Assembly (NCBI RefSeq): GCF_000723885.1
Contig: NZ_CCDG010000006.1
Coordinates: 149,443-213,442 of the forward strand
Direction: 5' to 3'
Length of the DNA: 64,000 bases
DNA from: Paenibacillus camerounensis
GTDB taxonomy: Bacteria > Bacillota > Bacilli > Paenibacillales > Paenibacillaceae
A program made the position numbers and the translations under genes. Below are positions 1-8,944 of this stretch, piece after piece. Below the pieces are notes generated by a model that saw only the letters and a list, made by a program, of their open reading frames with translations, was not told where the DNA came from and searched no databases. The number at the start of each line of letters is the position of its first letter. Within the stretch, counting starts at the first letter, position 1.

Positions 1-1292
1 ACTTCCAAAACTCTCGGAATAACAATTTCTTCAGAATCACCTTCCCCCAAAATGACTAACCTTGAAAAATAGATTTCAGGGTAAGCCCTGACAGCTTCTT
101 TAATATACGTGTATGCTTCTGATTTCTTATCAGGTAAAGCTACCTTTTTCACAATTGTTGTGTAGTTCTCTTGGTCAATTCTCAAATGAGCTAAATTTTC
201 TGGATCTACACGTTTAATAATTGAAGCACTATGTGATGTCAACACAACTTGTGCGTTGTTCTTCTTTGAAATATTCTTTAAGTTATCCATTACTCTGCCT
301 AGCAAATGTGGTGATATATGATTCTCTGGCTCTTCCACAGCAAGGAGAGTTAAAGATGCATTTGATTTTCCTGTAATTTTGACTTCTGCTTCAAGTAGTG
401 ATGACACCAGAGATAAGTAGAATAAAGATCTTAGACCATCACCTAGCTTATCAACACTATATTCGCCTAAATCATGAGTGGGAGAGAACGAAACCTCAAT
501 TTTTCTTAATATTGAAGCTAGTGTTGAGCTGCTAAACTGCAACTTAGCATCTTGATATCGAGTGTCCTTGTGATACTTCTTCCACTCATCACTAATTACA
601 CTTCTAATCTGAGAAACCCCATTAATTCCATTAAATAGTTCGTTTACTGGCCCCATTTTTGTCTTTATAGTTTCGTCAATATCGTCCGGCCATGAAATAT
701 TGTTTAAAATCCTCCACAGTATTGTTCCAGAGGCATTACGTAATTGTGTTGATGGTTCCCTTACTGCAGGTACGTATAAGACTTGTATTGCAGAACGTTG
801 GTGCGGCGTAACCGGGATAAAATTCTCATCTGTCTCTGAGACTCCTTCTGCTACAGTTATAAAGAACAGCTTTTGTTCAATTTCACCTTCTGGAGTATTA
901 TCAGCAGTCCATTTTCCTACTAATCTTACACGTAAATAAGGAGCTTCAGCAGTTGAACGTACTACAAGTTGATTAAAGAAAGGTGGAATACTCGTTCTGC
1001 TTTGCTCATCCGCTGAGCTATCAGCCAATTCAGGAAAATCAATTCTAGCTTCAATTGATAATTCACGCTCCTTTATCGATTCAACTGTTGATTGCTTAGG
1101 AATATGGAAGTCTGATTTTTCCAGAGTTCGATCATGTGAGGTTACTCCAAAAAGTTTAACTAACCCATGTATTAGTGCAGTTTTACCAGAGGAATTCTCC
1201 CCTACAAAACCAGAAAGTTTATTCAAATTTATAGTTTTTCCATCGTTACCAAAACTCCTAAAATTCTTTAAACATAATTTTGATATTTCCAT
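1..1292 (-). CDS. OLD-family ATPase/TOPRIM nuclease, partial
   Basis: I translated this gene from the minus strand. It begins with ATG at 1292 behind a strong GGAGGA site (plus-strand 1301-1306) and runs off the left edge, so about 430 N-terminal codons are present. The start MEISKLCLKNFRSF is typical of SMC/RecF-like ATPases. A Walker A motif GENSSGKT follows near residue 30. Further on are a signature-like LGDGLRSLFYLSL, a Walker B LLAVEEPENHISP, and a switch segment VVLTSHSAS. The last visible part, VILGEGDSEE, is the opening acidic strand of a TOPRIM domain. This order is that of OLD family endonucleases, which degrade DNA and act in phage defence, alone or with a helicase partner. It lies downstream of the Hachiman pair on the same strand, which suggests a defence island. 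The C-terminal TOPRIM residues are outside the window, so nuclease competence cannot be judged. Confidence 0.8.
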   Translation of the reverse strand, partial: MEISKLCLKNFRSFGNDGKTINLNKLSGFVGENSSGKTALIHGLVKLFGVTSHDRTLEKSDFHIPKQSTVESIKERELSIEARIDFPELADSSADEQSRTSIPPFFNQLVVRSTAEAPYLRVRLVGKWTADNTPEGEIEQKLFFITVAEGVSETDENFIPVTPHQRSAIQVLYVPAVREPSTQLRNASGTILWRILNNISWPDDIDETIKTKMGPVNELFNGINGVSQIRSVISDEWKKYHKDTRYQDAKLQFSSSTLASILRKIEVSFSPTHDLGEYSVDKLGDGLRSLFYLSLVSSLLEAEVKITGKSNASLTLLAVEEPENHISPHLLGRVMDNLKNISKKNNAQVVLTSHSASIIKRVDPENLAHLRIDQENYTTIVKKVALPDKKSEAYTYIKEAVRAYPEIYFSRLVILGEGDSEEIVIPRVLE

Positions 1293-1530
1293 TGATGAGT
1301 TCCTCCTCAATAATATATGTCCATAAATTTGAAACACTAAAATTGAACTATTTTTACAATATCCATAAGTCTATTGAACTAATTTCGACATTTTCCTTCT
1401 TATTCCTTTTAAAACTCTATTTTTTAAAGGAGTTGGTCATAAAAGATACCCTATTGCCATTTTTGCATTTCATTAGCCCTCACTATTTATCTGCTTTAGT
1501 TAGCGAATCTAACGGTCGAATATTTTAAGA

Positions 1531-1566
1531 AAAAATGCAGCCACTTCGAAGGAAGATAGCTGCATT
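1531..1566 (-). terminator. Terminator after the Hachiman operon
   Basis: AATGCAGC (1534-1541) pairs with GCTGCATT (1559-1566). Read on the minus strand, the stem is followed by a run of T. It lies about 215 bp beyond the helicase stop, in the first copy of the 129-bp repeat. In the second copy the matching arm is mutated (AGTTGCATT), so only this copy keeps the full stem. Confidence 0.55.
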
Positions 1567-1800
1567 CATTCTTTAATATTGTTATGGAAGTCAAGTTTAT
1601 CCCATTGGTCCTGTATTATTAGGTAAAGAAGTTCCAATAGACCCAGATCTACCTAATTATGAATGGTTAGAACTTCGAAGGAAGATAGTTGCATTCATTC
1701 TTTAATATTGTTATGGAAGTCAAGTTTATCCCATTGGACCTGTATTATTAGGTGAAGAAGTTCCAACGGACCCAGATCTACCTAATTGTGAATGGTTAGA
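1543..1800. repeat. Two tandem copies of a 129-bp repeat
   Basis: The unit starting ACTTCGAAGGAAGATAG occurs at 1543-1671 and again at 1672-1800, with only a handful of single-base differences. The second copy carries the last 19 bases of the helicase gene (its VLTIHN-stop end); the first copy repeats that tail downstream of the real stop. On the plus strand each unit also reads as the end of a protein (...YPIGPVLLGKEVP...) stopped by TAA. The period is 43 codons exactly. This may be a remnant of a plus-strand gene duplicated when the defence block was inserted. The rest of the 1293-1781 gap shows no other gene. Confidence 0.85.
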
Positions 1801-4340
1801 ACTTTTAATATCTCTGCTACAACAATTGGTGAAAATCCTAAAACTTCAACATCCATTGACCTTAACCATTTAAGACAGTCTTCTGGTTCAAAAGAATCAC
1901 TTGTTATATATTCAGATATCATTACTGCAGATGTTCTTGACATTCCCAATGCCATGAGAGAAATCTGCGTTTTTTGTGAAGCCCCGAATTCGAGCCACAG
2001 CTTTAATTGCGGAACTTCCTCTGCCAATTTAGCTTGGTTGATACTTTCAAGATAAAATTGCAAGATATCATTGTAACATGAAGAATACTTTAGAAATTTA
2101 AATCTTGCATACTCTTCAAGGTCCCTCATCGTATCACGAATCACTGCGTCAAGTTTCTTAGTTTTCCCAATTTTATTATTCCAATACCTCCAGTTTCTAT
2201 CAATTATTCTTGAAAGGCTCCAGCCGCGAAGCCAATTTAGAACAAGTAAAGCATGAGCGTAAGTTAACTCTGGAACATCTCCCGATAAGTATTTACTAAT
2301 TCTATCTATTAAAGCACAATAATTATCAAGAGCATCCTCATCTTCAGGAAGAGATGGTATTAAATCAGATAGATCATCATCATAGCTTTTAAAGTATTGA
2401 AATAAGTCTTGTTGTGCATATGGGCTGATACCTGGATTTTTTAACAGAATACTCTCAGGCAATTCCACTTTTTGTAGAACCTCTTCACTCATACCACTAA
2501 GCGTAGATAAAAAAATCGAATCATATTTGCCTTCCAAATGATCGAAAGAGCCTCTTCTCATATACTCTGCTAGAAAATATGTAAATGCATACTCGTATTC
2601 TTGAGCTGCGTTTGCTTTTACACGCGGGGTTAGCTCCTCGATGTATTTTAATAAATGCTCACTATTGTGTTCGATAATTTCATCTACTGTTCTGCTTATA
2701 TTATACTTTTTTCGCGAAGTAGGTGGAGGATCATTCCAGACACGTTCAACGTTTGGATCAATGCAAATGACATTCCCTTGAAACTCTTTCCCCTGCCTTC
2801 CAGCTCTACCCGCTAGGTTCCAAAAATCAATTTCACTTAATGGTCTTCCCTTTCCTTTTTTAGGTCCTCTCATAAAAATTGATTTGGCGGGTAAATTAAC
2901 ACCTTCTATTAATGTTGAAGTACAAACAAGGAATTCAAGCTTTCCACTTTTAAATAAACGTTCGATTTCAGCCTTTATTAGTAACGGCATGTTTCCATAA
3001 TGAAATCCCACGCCTCTACTTAATACTACATTTAAAGAGTACTTGCTATTGATTGATTTAGCTGATAATTCAATTAGATCAATAACTTCCTGATCTCTTG
3101 TATTGTTTTTATCACCTAATAAATCCCATAATTGCATGGCTGTTTTTTCTGCATCTGCTGCACCGTTCACATACAACAAATTCCCGCCTCTTTTATCTGC
3201 TAATGCATAAGCAACTAGAGGTAGTCTTTTACTTTCGTGTGTGGGTCTTGAATCAATATTAAAGCCTCCGAGTGAATAACTTGTTTCACCATTACACAAA
3301 CTTAGCGACCATTCTTTTGGCTTTCTAGGTACTTGAGAAGCCCAAAGAAGATTTTGATTTACAGCAATATATTCTGATTGTATCGGTTTTGCCGAAGCAC
3401 TTTCTGGTGCATCTTCAAGAAATATCTCCGGATTTTCTGTAGAAGGACTTGAAAACAAAAATTTTGTAGATGTGGATCTCCTTGTAAGTTCCTCAATTGC
3501 TTGCTGTAATAGAATTCCACGAGATCCATCTCCTATTTTTTGTGCTTCATCAGTTATAACAATGTCAGGAATAAAATCAGGCTCTTCATTTAGAATCCAT
3601 AACAGACGTTCCTGGGTGAATATATAAATTTGAGATTTTGTTCTCCAATCCTCATTGAGTGCAGGAATAGAGCTAATCGTAATGTTATCTAAGCCATATT
3701 TATTAAAGGCCTCTATAATATCTAATTCAACCTGCTGAATTAATGCTCTGGTAGGTACAATATATACGGCTATCGAATATTGAGATTTTATAAAATGTTC
3801 CTCTAATATTCTTAATAATATGTATGATTTACCTGCCGAAGTTGGAGCTGAAATACTCACCCAATCGAAAGAGTTAACACCTTGATACACTAACCATTGA
3901 AATTTATTGATTTTTTGTAGAGATTCAGTTTTCGAATTGTAAATTGAATATTTCATATCCCTCCCGATTCTCTCCAACAATAAAGGACTCGGGACTTGAT
4001 ATTCATAATTCTCTGATAAATACTTCCTCTCTATTGCCAGTTTGATAGATGGAGAGTTTGTTAGGGTATCCATTATTACTGCAGCGGCAGCTTTCTGATT
4101 ATCTAGGACTTCATTTATCAAACAAAACTGTGCTATTCGTAGTGCCGCGTCTAAGCATTTGCCATCCTCAGAATTAGCGAGAATGCTCGCACATAATAGC
4201 ATATAGTTCCAGTCTATATTGTTTTCTTCTTTCTGGAAGCATGAAAATTGACTCTTTACAGACCTTACAACTAAATCCATATAGCGTTTGTGAAAGCCAG
4301 GAATAGAAAACAACTTTTCAGGTAATGTAGAATTAGACAT
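1782..4340 (-). CDS. hamB: Hachiman defence helicase HamB
   Basis: An 852-residue superfamily 2 helicase. Motif I is APTSAGKS (165-172), the DEAD-box variant is ITDEAQKIG (about 262-270), and motif VI is LAGRAGRQGKEF in the second RecA domain. It follows the HamA-type nuclease gene directly: its ATG at 4340 overlaps the end of hamA by 8 bases, so the two are translationally coupled. In characterised Hachiman systems HamB is a DNA helicase that holds HamA and senses damaged or invading DNA, releasing HamA to degrade DNA. Length and gene order fit that family. The first 150 residues have no motif I recognise. The 3' end lies inside the second copy of the 129-bp repeat, which may mean the C-terminus was remodelled; the ending VLTIHN is encoded in both repeat copies. 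Confidence 0.88.
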   Translation of the reverse strand: MSNSTLPEKLFSIPGFHKRYMDLVVRSVKSQFSCFQKEENNIDWNYMLLCASILANSEDGKCLDAALRIAQFCLINEVLDNQKAAAAVIMDTLTNSPSIKLAIERKYLSENYEYQVPSPLLLERIGRDMKYSIYNSKTESLQKINKFQWLVYQGVNSFDWVSISAPTSAGKSYILLRILEEHFIKSQYSIAVYIVPTRALIQQVELDIIEAFNKYGLDNITISSIPALNEDWRTKSQIYIFTQERLLWILNEEPDFIPDIVITDEAQKIGDGSRGILLQQAIEELTRRSTSTKFLFSSPSTENPEIFLEDAPESASAKPIQSEYIAVNQNLLWASQVPRKPKEWSLSLCNGETSYSLGGFNIDSRPTHESKRLPLVAYALADKRGGNLLYVNGAADAEKTAMQLWDLLGDKNNTRDQEVIDLIELSAKSINSKYSLNVVLSRGVGFHYGNMPLLIKAEIERLFKSGKLEFLVCTSTLIEGVNLPAKSIFMRGPKKGKGRPLSEIDFWNLAGRAGRQGKEFQGNVICIDPNVERVWNDPPPTSRKKYNISRTVDEIIEHNSEHLLKYIEELTPRVKANAAQEYEYAFTYFLAEYMRRGSFDHLEGKYDSIFLSTLSGMSEEVLQKVELPESILLKNPGISPYAQQDLFQYFKSYDDDLSDLIPSLPEDEDALDNYCALIDRISKYLSGDVPELTYAHALLVLNWLRGWSLSRIIDRNWRYWNNKIGKTKKLDAVIRDTMRDLEEYARFKFLKYSSCYNDILQFYLESINQAKLAEEVPQLKLWLEFGASQKTQISLMALGMSRTSAVMISEYITSDSFEPEDCLKWLRSMDVEVLGFSPIVVAEILKVLTIHN

Positions 4341-5388
4341 ATTTTAGTTCCTCCAAGAAAGCACTTCTAAAATCTTCAACAGAAGGAAAGGGAATTAAAA
4401 AGACTTCTAATATATAAGAATCCAGCGGACTTCGATTTATTAATCTTCTTTGAAGCTTTTTAAGCCAATCATTATGTTTTTGAGTAACTTCTCCAATCAC
4501 ATCTTCAATTGTTTTTTGATTTGGAGAAGTAGGGTATACATCCTCATTAAACCCAATCATGCATATCCCTCTATACTGTAACTTATTAAACAAAGCATCA
4601 TCAGGGTCGAGATACCTTAACATTGCTGATTCAAGCTCTTCATCACATAAATCAATATTACCAGTTATCAACTGTAGATCTCTAAACTGAGCAGCATTCG
4701 CTCCCCCACTATCTATAAGAAAAGGAGAGATACTATTAAAACATTCTGACATTGCATCGTCAATAGAAGAGTAGAGCTTAGATTCTCCCCAGTAAAGAGC
4801 AAGCTTATTAGTTTTTCTATCAAACTTAACATGGATACCATCAGCACCATGATAATGCATTTGTCCACTAGTTTTTAAAGGCATTTTACACAAAAATTGA
4901 GGAATCCGTAGAAACGTTTGGGAAAGCATGTATAGAAGTATTTCTCCACCTTCACCTGTATTGCTAATATCAGTAAATAATTTTCGTGCTAACATCTTTA
5001 ATCGCGAAGTTTCGACAGTAGTTTTTAATCTTGCATCCTTTTCTCTGGCACGTTCTATCTCACTTCTTGGAATACAATAATCTATCATTCGAAGAGCAAC
5101 TGCTTGTGCCAAATCATTTACTCTCGGATTATCATTCCCATCATGATTAATAACATAACAATGGAGATTAGCCCCCGTTTTCGATATAGGAACCCTTGAT
5201 ACTATCTCAGATAGGTAAGCATCAAATTCGCTACCATCTCCGCGAAGAAGCTCGTCAATATTTTTATCTAAATTATTATTGGAAGCTGGTATTGTCAATT
5301 GCAGGCTCCTCTCTGGGATATTTGGAAATATAATCCCGTGCATCTCGATACACTGCAATTCGACACTATTGTACTCCTCACCTCCCAA
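4333..5388 (-). CDS. hamA: Hachiman defence nuclease HamA (DUF1837)
   Basis: A 351-residue DUF1837 protein. A PD-(D/E)XK-like set is visible: the acidic helix GEGGE (145-149), the aspartate in YHGADGIHV (about 179-187) and the ExK strand WGESKLY (about 200-206). In known Hachiman systems HamA is the DNase effector held in check by HamB. The gene precedes hamB with an 8-base overlap, the usual Hachiman order. The start is uncertain. The first TTG is at 5388, but the best Shine-Dalgarno sequence (GGGAGGTGAGGAG) lies just inside it, so an internal TTG near 5358 is possible. The catalytic triad looks intact, so the system is probably functional. Confidence 0.87.
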   Translation of the reverse strand: MGGEEYNSVELQCIEMHGIIFPNIPERSLQLTIPASNNNLDKNIDELLRGDGSEFDAYLSEIVSRVPISKTGANLHCYVINHDGNDNPRVNDLAQAVALRMIDYCIPRSEIERAREKDARLKTTVETSRLKMLARKLFTDISNTGEGGEILLYMLSQTFLRIPQFLCKMPLKTSGQMHYHGADGIHVKFDRKTNKLALYWGESKLYSSIDDAMSECFNSISPFLIDSGGANAAQFRDLQLITGNIDLCDEELESAMLRYLDPDDALFNKLQYRGICMIGFNEDVYPTSPNQKTIEDVIGEVTQKHNDWLKKLQRRLINRSPLDSYILEVFLIPFPSVEDFRSAFLEELKYV

Positions 5389-5748
5389 ACATATGTACTA
5401 TTCTACATAATATTACACATTTCTTATATTCTTCATAGTATCTATTAAAGTTCCATAAATTACTCAACACTCTTTAATTAGTTTAACCAGACATTATTCT
5501 TACTTCTAATTCCAACCGTAAATCATTGATAGATTCTTAATAATGGTAGAAAAAATTCAAAACAACGATCGATGCGTCAACAAATAACAAACTCAATTTT
5601 AACCATGGAACCAATCCAGTTAGAAGTAAAAAGTTAATCACTCTTATATCAATGAAAAGCGGCTTGTAACTAAAGAAATACTAATAAAAATGCAGCCAAT
5701 ACGAAGGGCTGCATTTTTACATTTAATCGTGAAATGGAGGAGATATTG
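5389..5748. other. Divergent intergenic region upstream of hamA
   Basis: About 360 AT-rich bases between the divergent Hachiman operon and the TOPRIM gene. It must hold the hamA promoter, but I cannot place -35/-10 boxes with confidence. Apart from the hairpin at 5686-5718 I see no coding sequence on either strand. Confidence 0.5.
5686..5718. terminator. Bidirectional hairpin resembling the 1.5-kb terminator
   Basis: AAAAATGCAGCC (5686-5697) pairs with GGCTGCATTTTT (5707-5718) around a 9-base loop, with T runs in both directions. Its left arm is nearly the same as the terminator at 1531-1566 (AAAAATGCAGCC in both). A terminator between divergent genes has no obvious user, so it may be left over from the arrangement before the defence block arrived. 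Confidence 0.55.
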
Positions 5749-6732
5749 ATGGACACAAAGAAGTACTTTAGCAAAGAACAAATTGAATTGGCGAATCGAG
5801 TCAATCTCATCGAATTTGCCAATTCACACGGCTATATACTTGAAAATGGTGGTCATCGCGCATTACATGCCAAGCAGAGCGGCGGTCTTTATTTTTTTCG
5901 AGAAGGCAATAAGTACTACCATTTCTCAACAGATACCCACGGTGGACCAATTGACTTTGTTATGCAGTTTTGGAATATGAATTTTAAAGAAGCCGTTTCC
6001 TATCTCTTAGAAAACAAATTACCTGAATATAACTCTCTTTCCCATGTTGTCAAAGAGCGAGGAAAGCTCGCTCTTCCAGACAAAGCACCAAACTTCAGAA
6101 GAGTCGAATGGTATCTTATTCATATTCGAGGCATCGATTTGCAAATTGTAACTTTTCTAATGCATGAAAAAAAGTTATATCAGCAGAATAAAACTGGTAA
6201 TTGTGTCTTTGTTGGTTATGATGAAAATCAAAACCCAAGATACTGTTCTCTACGTGGATGTTCGCCTGAACGTCCATTCAAACAGGACAGGGAATATTCA
6301 GACAAAAGCTATCCCTTCCATATTGCGGGCACGAGTCAGCTAATCTACGTTTGCGAAAGCCCTATCGATGCCATGAGCCATGCCACCCTGGTCAAATTAG
6401 CAGGTCGGGATTGGAGAGATGATCACCGAATTTCACTTGGCTGCTTATCCGATCAAGCCCTTGAGCGTTTCCTTAACCAGTATCCTGACATTAATGAGAT
6501 CATCTTTTGCTTAGATAATGACCAGAATGCCACATTTCAAGATGGCAGTCCAGCTCCCAATTGGGGGCAGCAGGCTGCCTTTAAATTTGCCGAAAAATAT
6601 GCCGATCTCGGTTATACCACCTCAGTTGAATCACCGCATGGTAAAGATATCAATGAGGATTTGCATGCACAAAGATATATTATAGCTAGGAAAAAATACT
6701 GGATTGAAGAGGAAAACAACCTTGAACTTTAA
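5749..6732 (+). CDS. DUF3991/TOPRIM mobilisation-associated protein
   Basis: A 327-residue protein. I start it at ATG 5749, which has GGAGGAG nine bases upstream, rather than the in-frame ATG at 5734. The N-terminal part (residues about 15-85, ending in GGPIDFVMQFWNMNFKEAVSYLL) resembles the primase-type zinc-binding domain but lacks a clear cysteine set. The middle matches DUF3991. The C-terminal half is a TOPRIM-like domain: VCESPIDAMS supplies the first acidic residue and IIFCLDNDQNA the DxD. Proteins of this type are carried with relaxases on Gram-positive conjugative elements and are thought to act in DNA processing or priming of the transferred strand. The relaxase is 2.7 kb downstream on the same strand, separated by an opposite-strand insertion. 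Confidence 0.72.
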   Translation: MDTKKYFSKEQIELANRVNLIEFANSHGYILENGGHRALHAKQSGGLYFFREGNKYYHFSTDTHGGPIDFVMQFWNMNFKEAVSYLLENKLPEYNSLSHVVKERGKLALPDKAPNFRRVEWYLIHIRGIDLQIVTFLMHEKKLYQQNKTGNCVFVGYDENQNPRYCSLRGCSPERPFKQDREYSDKSYPFHIAGTSQLIYVCESPIDAMSHATLVKLAGRDWRDDHRISLGCLSDQALERFLNQYPDINEIIFCLDNDQNATFQDGSPAPNWGQQAAFKFAEKYADLGYTTSVESPHGKDINEDLHAQRYIIARKKYWIEEENNLEL

Positions 6733-6985
6733 GTTCTCGTAGTGAAAATTAATAGAATCAACAAGTCTCGGAGGAGGTATGTTGTTTTATTTTTTAATCA
6801 TAATAGAAAATTGGGGTAATCAAAATGAAACAACTTACCAATCCTAGACCCGTAAAGTTCTTTTTACTTGCTGACTTCTGAATCTAATTCAAATCTAAAG
6901 TGTCGTTGATAACTGAAGAAAATAAATTTTAAGACTGAATCTTTGAATTTTACAAAGGTTTAAAACTGAGATGTACCAGGCGTAT

Positions 6986-8032
6986 CTACATTTCACTTAT
7001 GATCTCATAGTACTTATCTTCAATGACTACTGTTGCATCTTCGCCTTCTCCATAGAGCTGAAGCATTTTCATGAGTTCCTTATCGGTAAGAACAATTATT
7101 TTCTTATTACTATGGAGCCATTGTTCGTTCCTCCAAACCTTTGCTTTTTCGGTAATCCCCATTCTAGTAACAATTATCCCTAAATTACCAAAATGAGTAT
7201 TATTATCCAAATAAGATTTGAATCTAGTCATATCAGTTTGAACCAATTCTTCTCTGTAGTTCTTTGCATCAAATAGCAATATATCTACATTATCTCTAGA
7301 ACGCAGTTGATTCAAGAAATCATTAGAACATTTGGGCCGGTTCGTTATCTGAATATCGCGACGATCTGTTTTGGATAAATTAGTGACTTGTGTCTTTAAT
7401 TCCACTCCTTCTTTGTATACTTTTGCAAAGCAAGTTTTTAAAATTTGTTGTACTAGCCTTTCGAATACAGGTCCATCAGAGTAGGGTAATGTCATTAATT
7501 CATAGCGTAGATTATCAGCTTGCCATTTTTCTTCTGTGTAATTTACGAATACACTTCTAAAAAATTTTTTACCAGCCTTTTTTCCAGTTTTTTTTCTACT
7601 CCCGTAATAAAAAAAAGATTCTATTTCATTATTCTTCCTTATAGCGACAATTCCACAATTGTACTCTTTCAAGGTCTTGCACGTATTTTTTATTCTCAAT
7701 AACCGTTCAAACATTGTTTCTTTTCCAGGAAGACTCATTATGAAATATTCCGGCTCTTTAAATGTAATGTATTGTATTAAGAAAAAACCTAAATCTTCTT
7801 GCTTTCCATACTCATCTATTTTTTCTTTAATTGATATATCATCACTAGCATTAAATTGAGCAAGTAATAAATCTACTTTTTTTGTCAGTAGCTTTTCATC
7901 AAAAATACTAAGCTCTCTATTAGAGCCAACCTTCTCCATATAACTTATGTAATCTACTTCAGAATATTGGCATGCTATATCTTCTTGCAAAACAATTTGA
8001 TTAGTGTCAAAAAACAAATTCACAATATTCAA
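6986..8032 (-). CDS. Putative PD-(D/E)XK nuclease-like protein
   Basis: A 348-residue protein I cannot name. The start is TTG at 8032, behind AGGGGGAA. The N-terminal 180 residues show no known motif and carry a lysine-rich stretch (RKKTGKKAGKKFF). The C-terminal third looks like a restriction-endonuclease fold: ELKTQ, then RRDIQITN, then VDILLFDAKNYREEL, where D and DAK could be the metal site. After it comes LGIIVTRMGITEKAKVW, like the late strand and helix of Mrr/NucS-type domains. It is AT-rich, opposite in strand to the mobilisation genes around it, and neighbours another broken nuclease gene. A defence or restriction role is inference. Confidence 0.45.
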   Translation of the reverse strand: MNIVNLFFDTNQIVLQEDIACQYSEVDYISYMEKVGSNRELSIFDEKLLTKKVDLLLAQFNASDDISIKEKIDEYGKQEDLGFFLIQYITFKEPEYFIMSLPGKETMFERLLRIKNTCKTLKEYNCGIVAIRKNNEIESFFYYGSRKKTGKKAGKKFFRSVFVNYTEEKWQADNLRYELMTLPYSDGPVFERLVQQILKTCFAKVYKEGVELKTQVTNLSKTDRRDIQITNRPKCSNDFLNQLRSRDNVDILLFDAKNYREELVQTDMTRFKSYLDNNTHFGNLGIIVTRMGITEKAKVWRNEQWLHSNKKIIVLTDKELMKMLQLYGEGEDATVVIEDKYYEIISEM

Positions 8033-8111
8033 TCAAATTCCCCCTACATTTATGCTACTCTAATCAACTGAGGTCACTTAGTTTAACTCTTCCGTCAGAA
8101 TACGTAATTTC

Positions 8112-8595
8112 TACCCGCACTCTTCCATCATTGCATTTAGAGTATCGTATTTTTCTTCGTCGAATACTTGATTTAAGTCTTTTTGAAAACAAAATAACCA
8201 CTAACTCCTTCGTTAAAAGGGATCTTCCAGCAATCATACCCTCTATATGCAGCCACCATTTCTGATTTTTTGCTTAAATCGTTATTGGAAATAAGAATTA
8301 CTCCAGCTACTCCATCAATTTCAGACATTTTACCTGCTATTTCTGCTACTTCTCCCGGAGTCAATTTTGAGGTGGTATAAATCTTTGCTTCAATCAAAAA
8401 CTTGTGCTCCTGCTCTTCTTTGTCCTTTACTAGAAATGCAACATCAAACGCCTACTCCACACCGGATATTCCCACAATTTTGTGCTGTTCTTCCGCCCAT
8501 TGAATGTGCCCATTTATAGAGCAAAAGCTTAGAGGATTTCCCCATTTTTAAATAAATTCTTAAATGTATTTTTCGTACTTTTTTCCTTTTGTCAT
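8112..8595 (-). pseudogene. Decayed PD-(D/E)XK nuclease gene
   Basis: An open stretch at 8173-8397 (74 codons) is only the middle of a longer broken gene. Reading the same frame upstream to ATG 8595 (MTKGKKYEKYI) gives a coherent protein with three in-frame stops: KWGNPLSFCSINGHIQWAEE, then AFDVAFLVKDKEEQEHKFLIEAKIY. The second segment carries a D...ExK nuclease signature (FDVAFLV, LIEAKIY). Downstream, a shift near 8176 restores a sensible C-terminus (DLNQVFDEEKYDTLNAMMEEC) ending at 8112. A competing frame, VRVEITYSDGRVKLSDLS, continues to about 8066. The gene cannot make a full product. Confidence 0.6.
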
Positions 8596-8769
8596 CTAAC
8601 CATCTCCAAACAACAGATGTCAGAATACACTTTGTTCCATCAATATTTAGTATACATCATAAATACCACTGTTTTACAAAATATCATCCTCGTTATTTCG
8701 TTCTTCCTGTTATGCGAGGAACTGAAGGAAGTGAATGTGCTATCACCCTTTACCTTTGTTCTCATTGGA

Positions 8770-8935
8770 TAAGAGAACTACCGATCCCCAGACAGAGAGG
8801 TCCACCCTCTGGATGGGGTGTAAAGGCAGGAATAGCCAAATGTCATTTGGCACAGGAAACCGCGTGGGAGCAGAGCTCCCACCGACATTTTTGAGGGTTT
8901 TCCTCCGACAATGGAATGTCACTTGTAGGAAAATC
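8770..8935 (+). other. Candidate origin of transfer (oriT)
   Basis: Directly upstream of the MobC-like and relaxase genes lies a GC-richer, gene-free stretch packed with inverted repeats. GCCAAATG-T-CATTTGGC is at 8835-8851 and GTGGGAGC-AGA-GCTCCCAC at 8864-8882. TTTTCCT (8898-8904) pairs with AGGAAAA (8927-8933). An imperfect pair lies around 8786-8818. Clustered inverted repeats just 5' of mobC and relaxase genes are the usual form of oriT. I cannot see a nic consensus, so the placement is inference from context and symmetry. The remainder of 8596-8944 shows no gene. Confidence 0.5.
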
Positions 8936-8944
8936 TAAAGCGAG

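Noticed and set aside
1280..1528. 82-codon plus-strand frame between the OLD gene and the repeat
   Set aside because: It begins inside the OLD gene, has no ribosome site, and its composition (F, L, S-rich) is typical of chance translation of AT-rich DNA.
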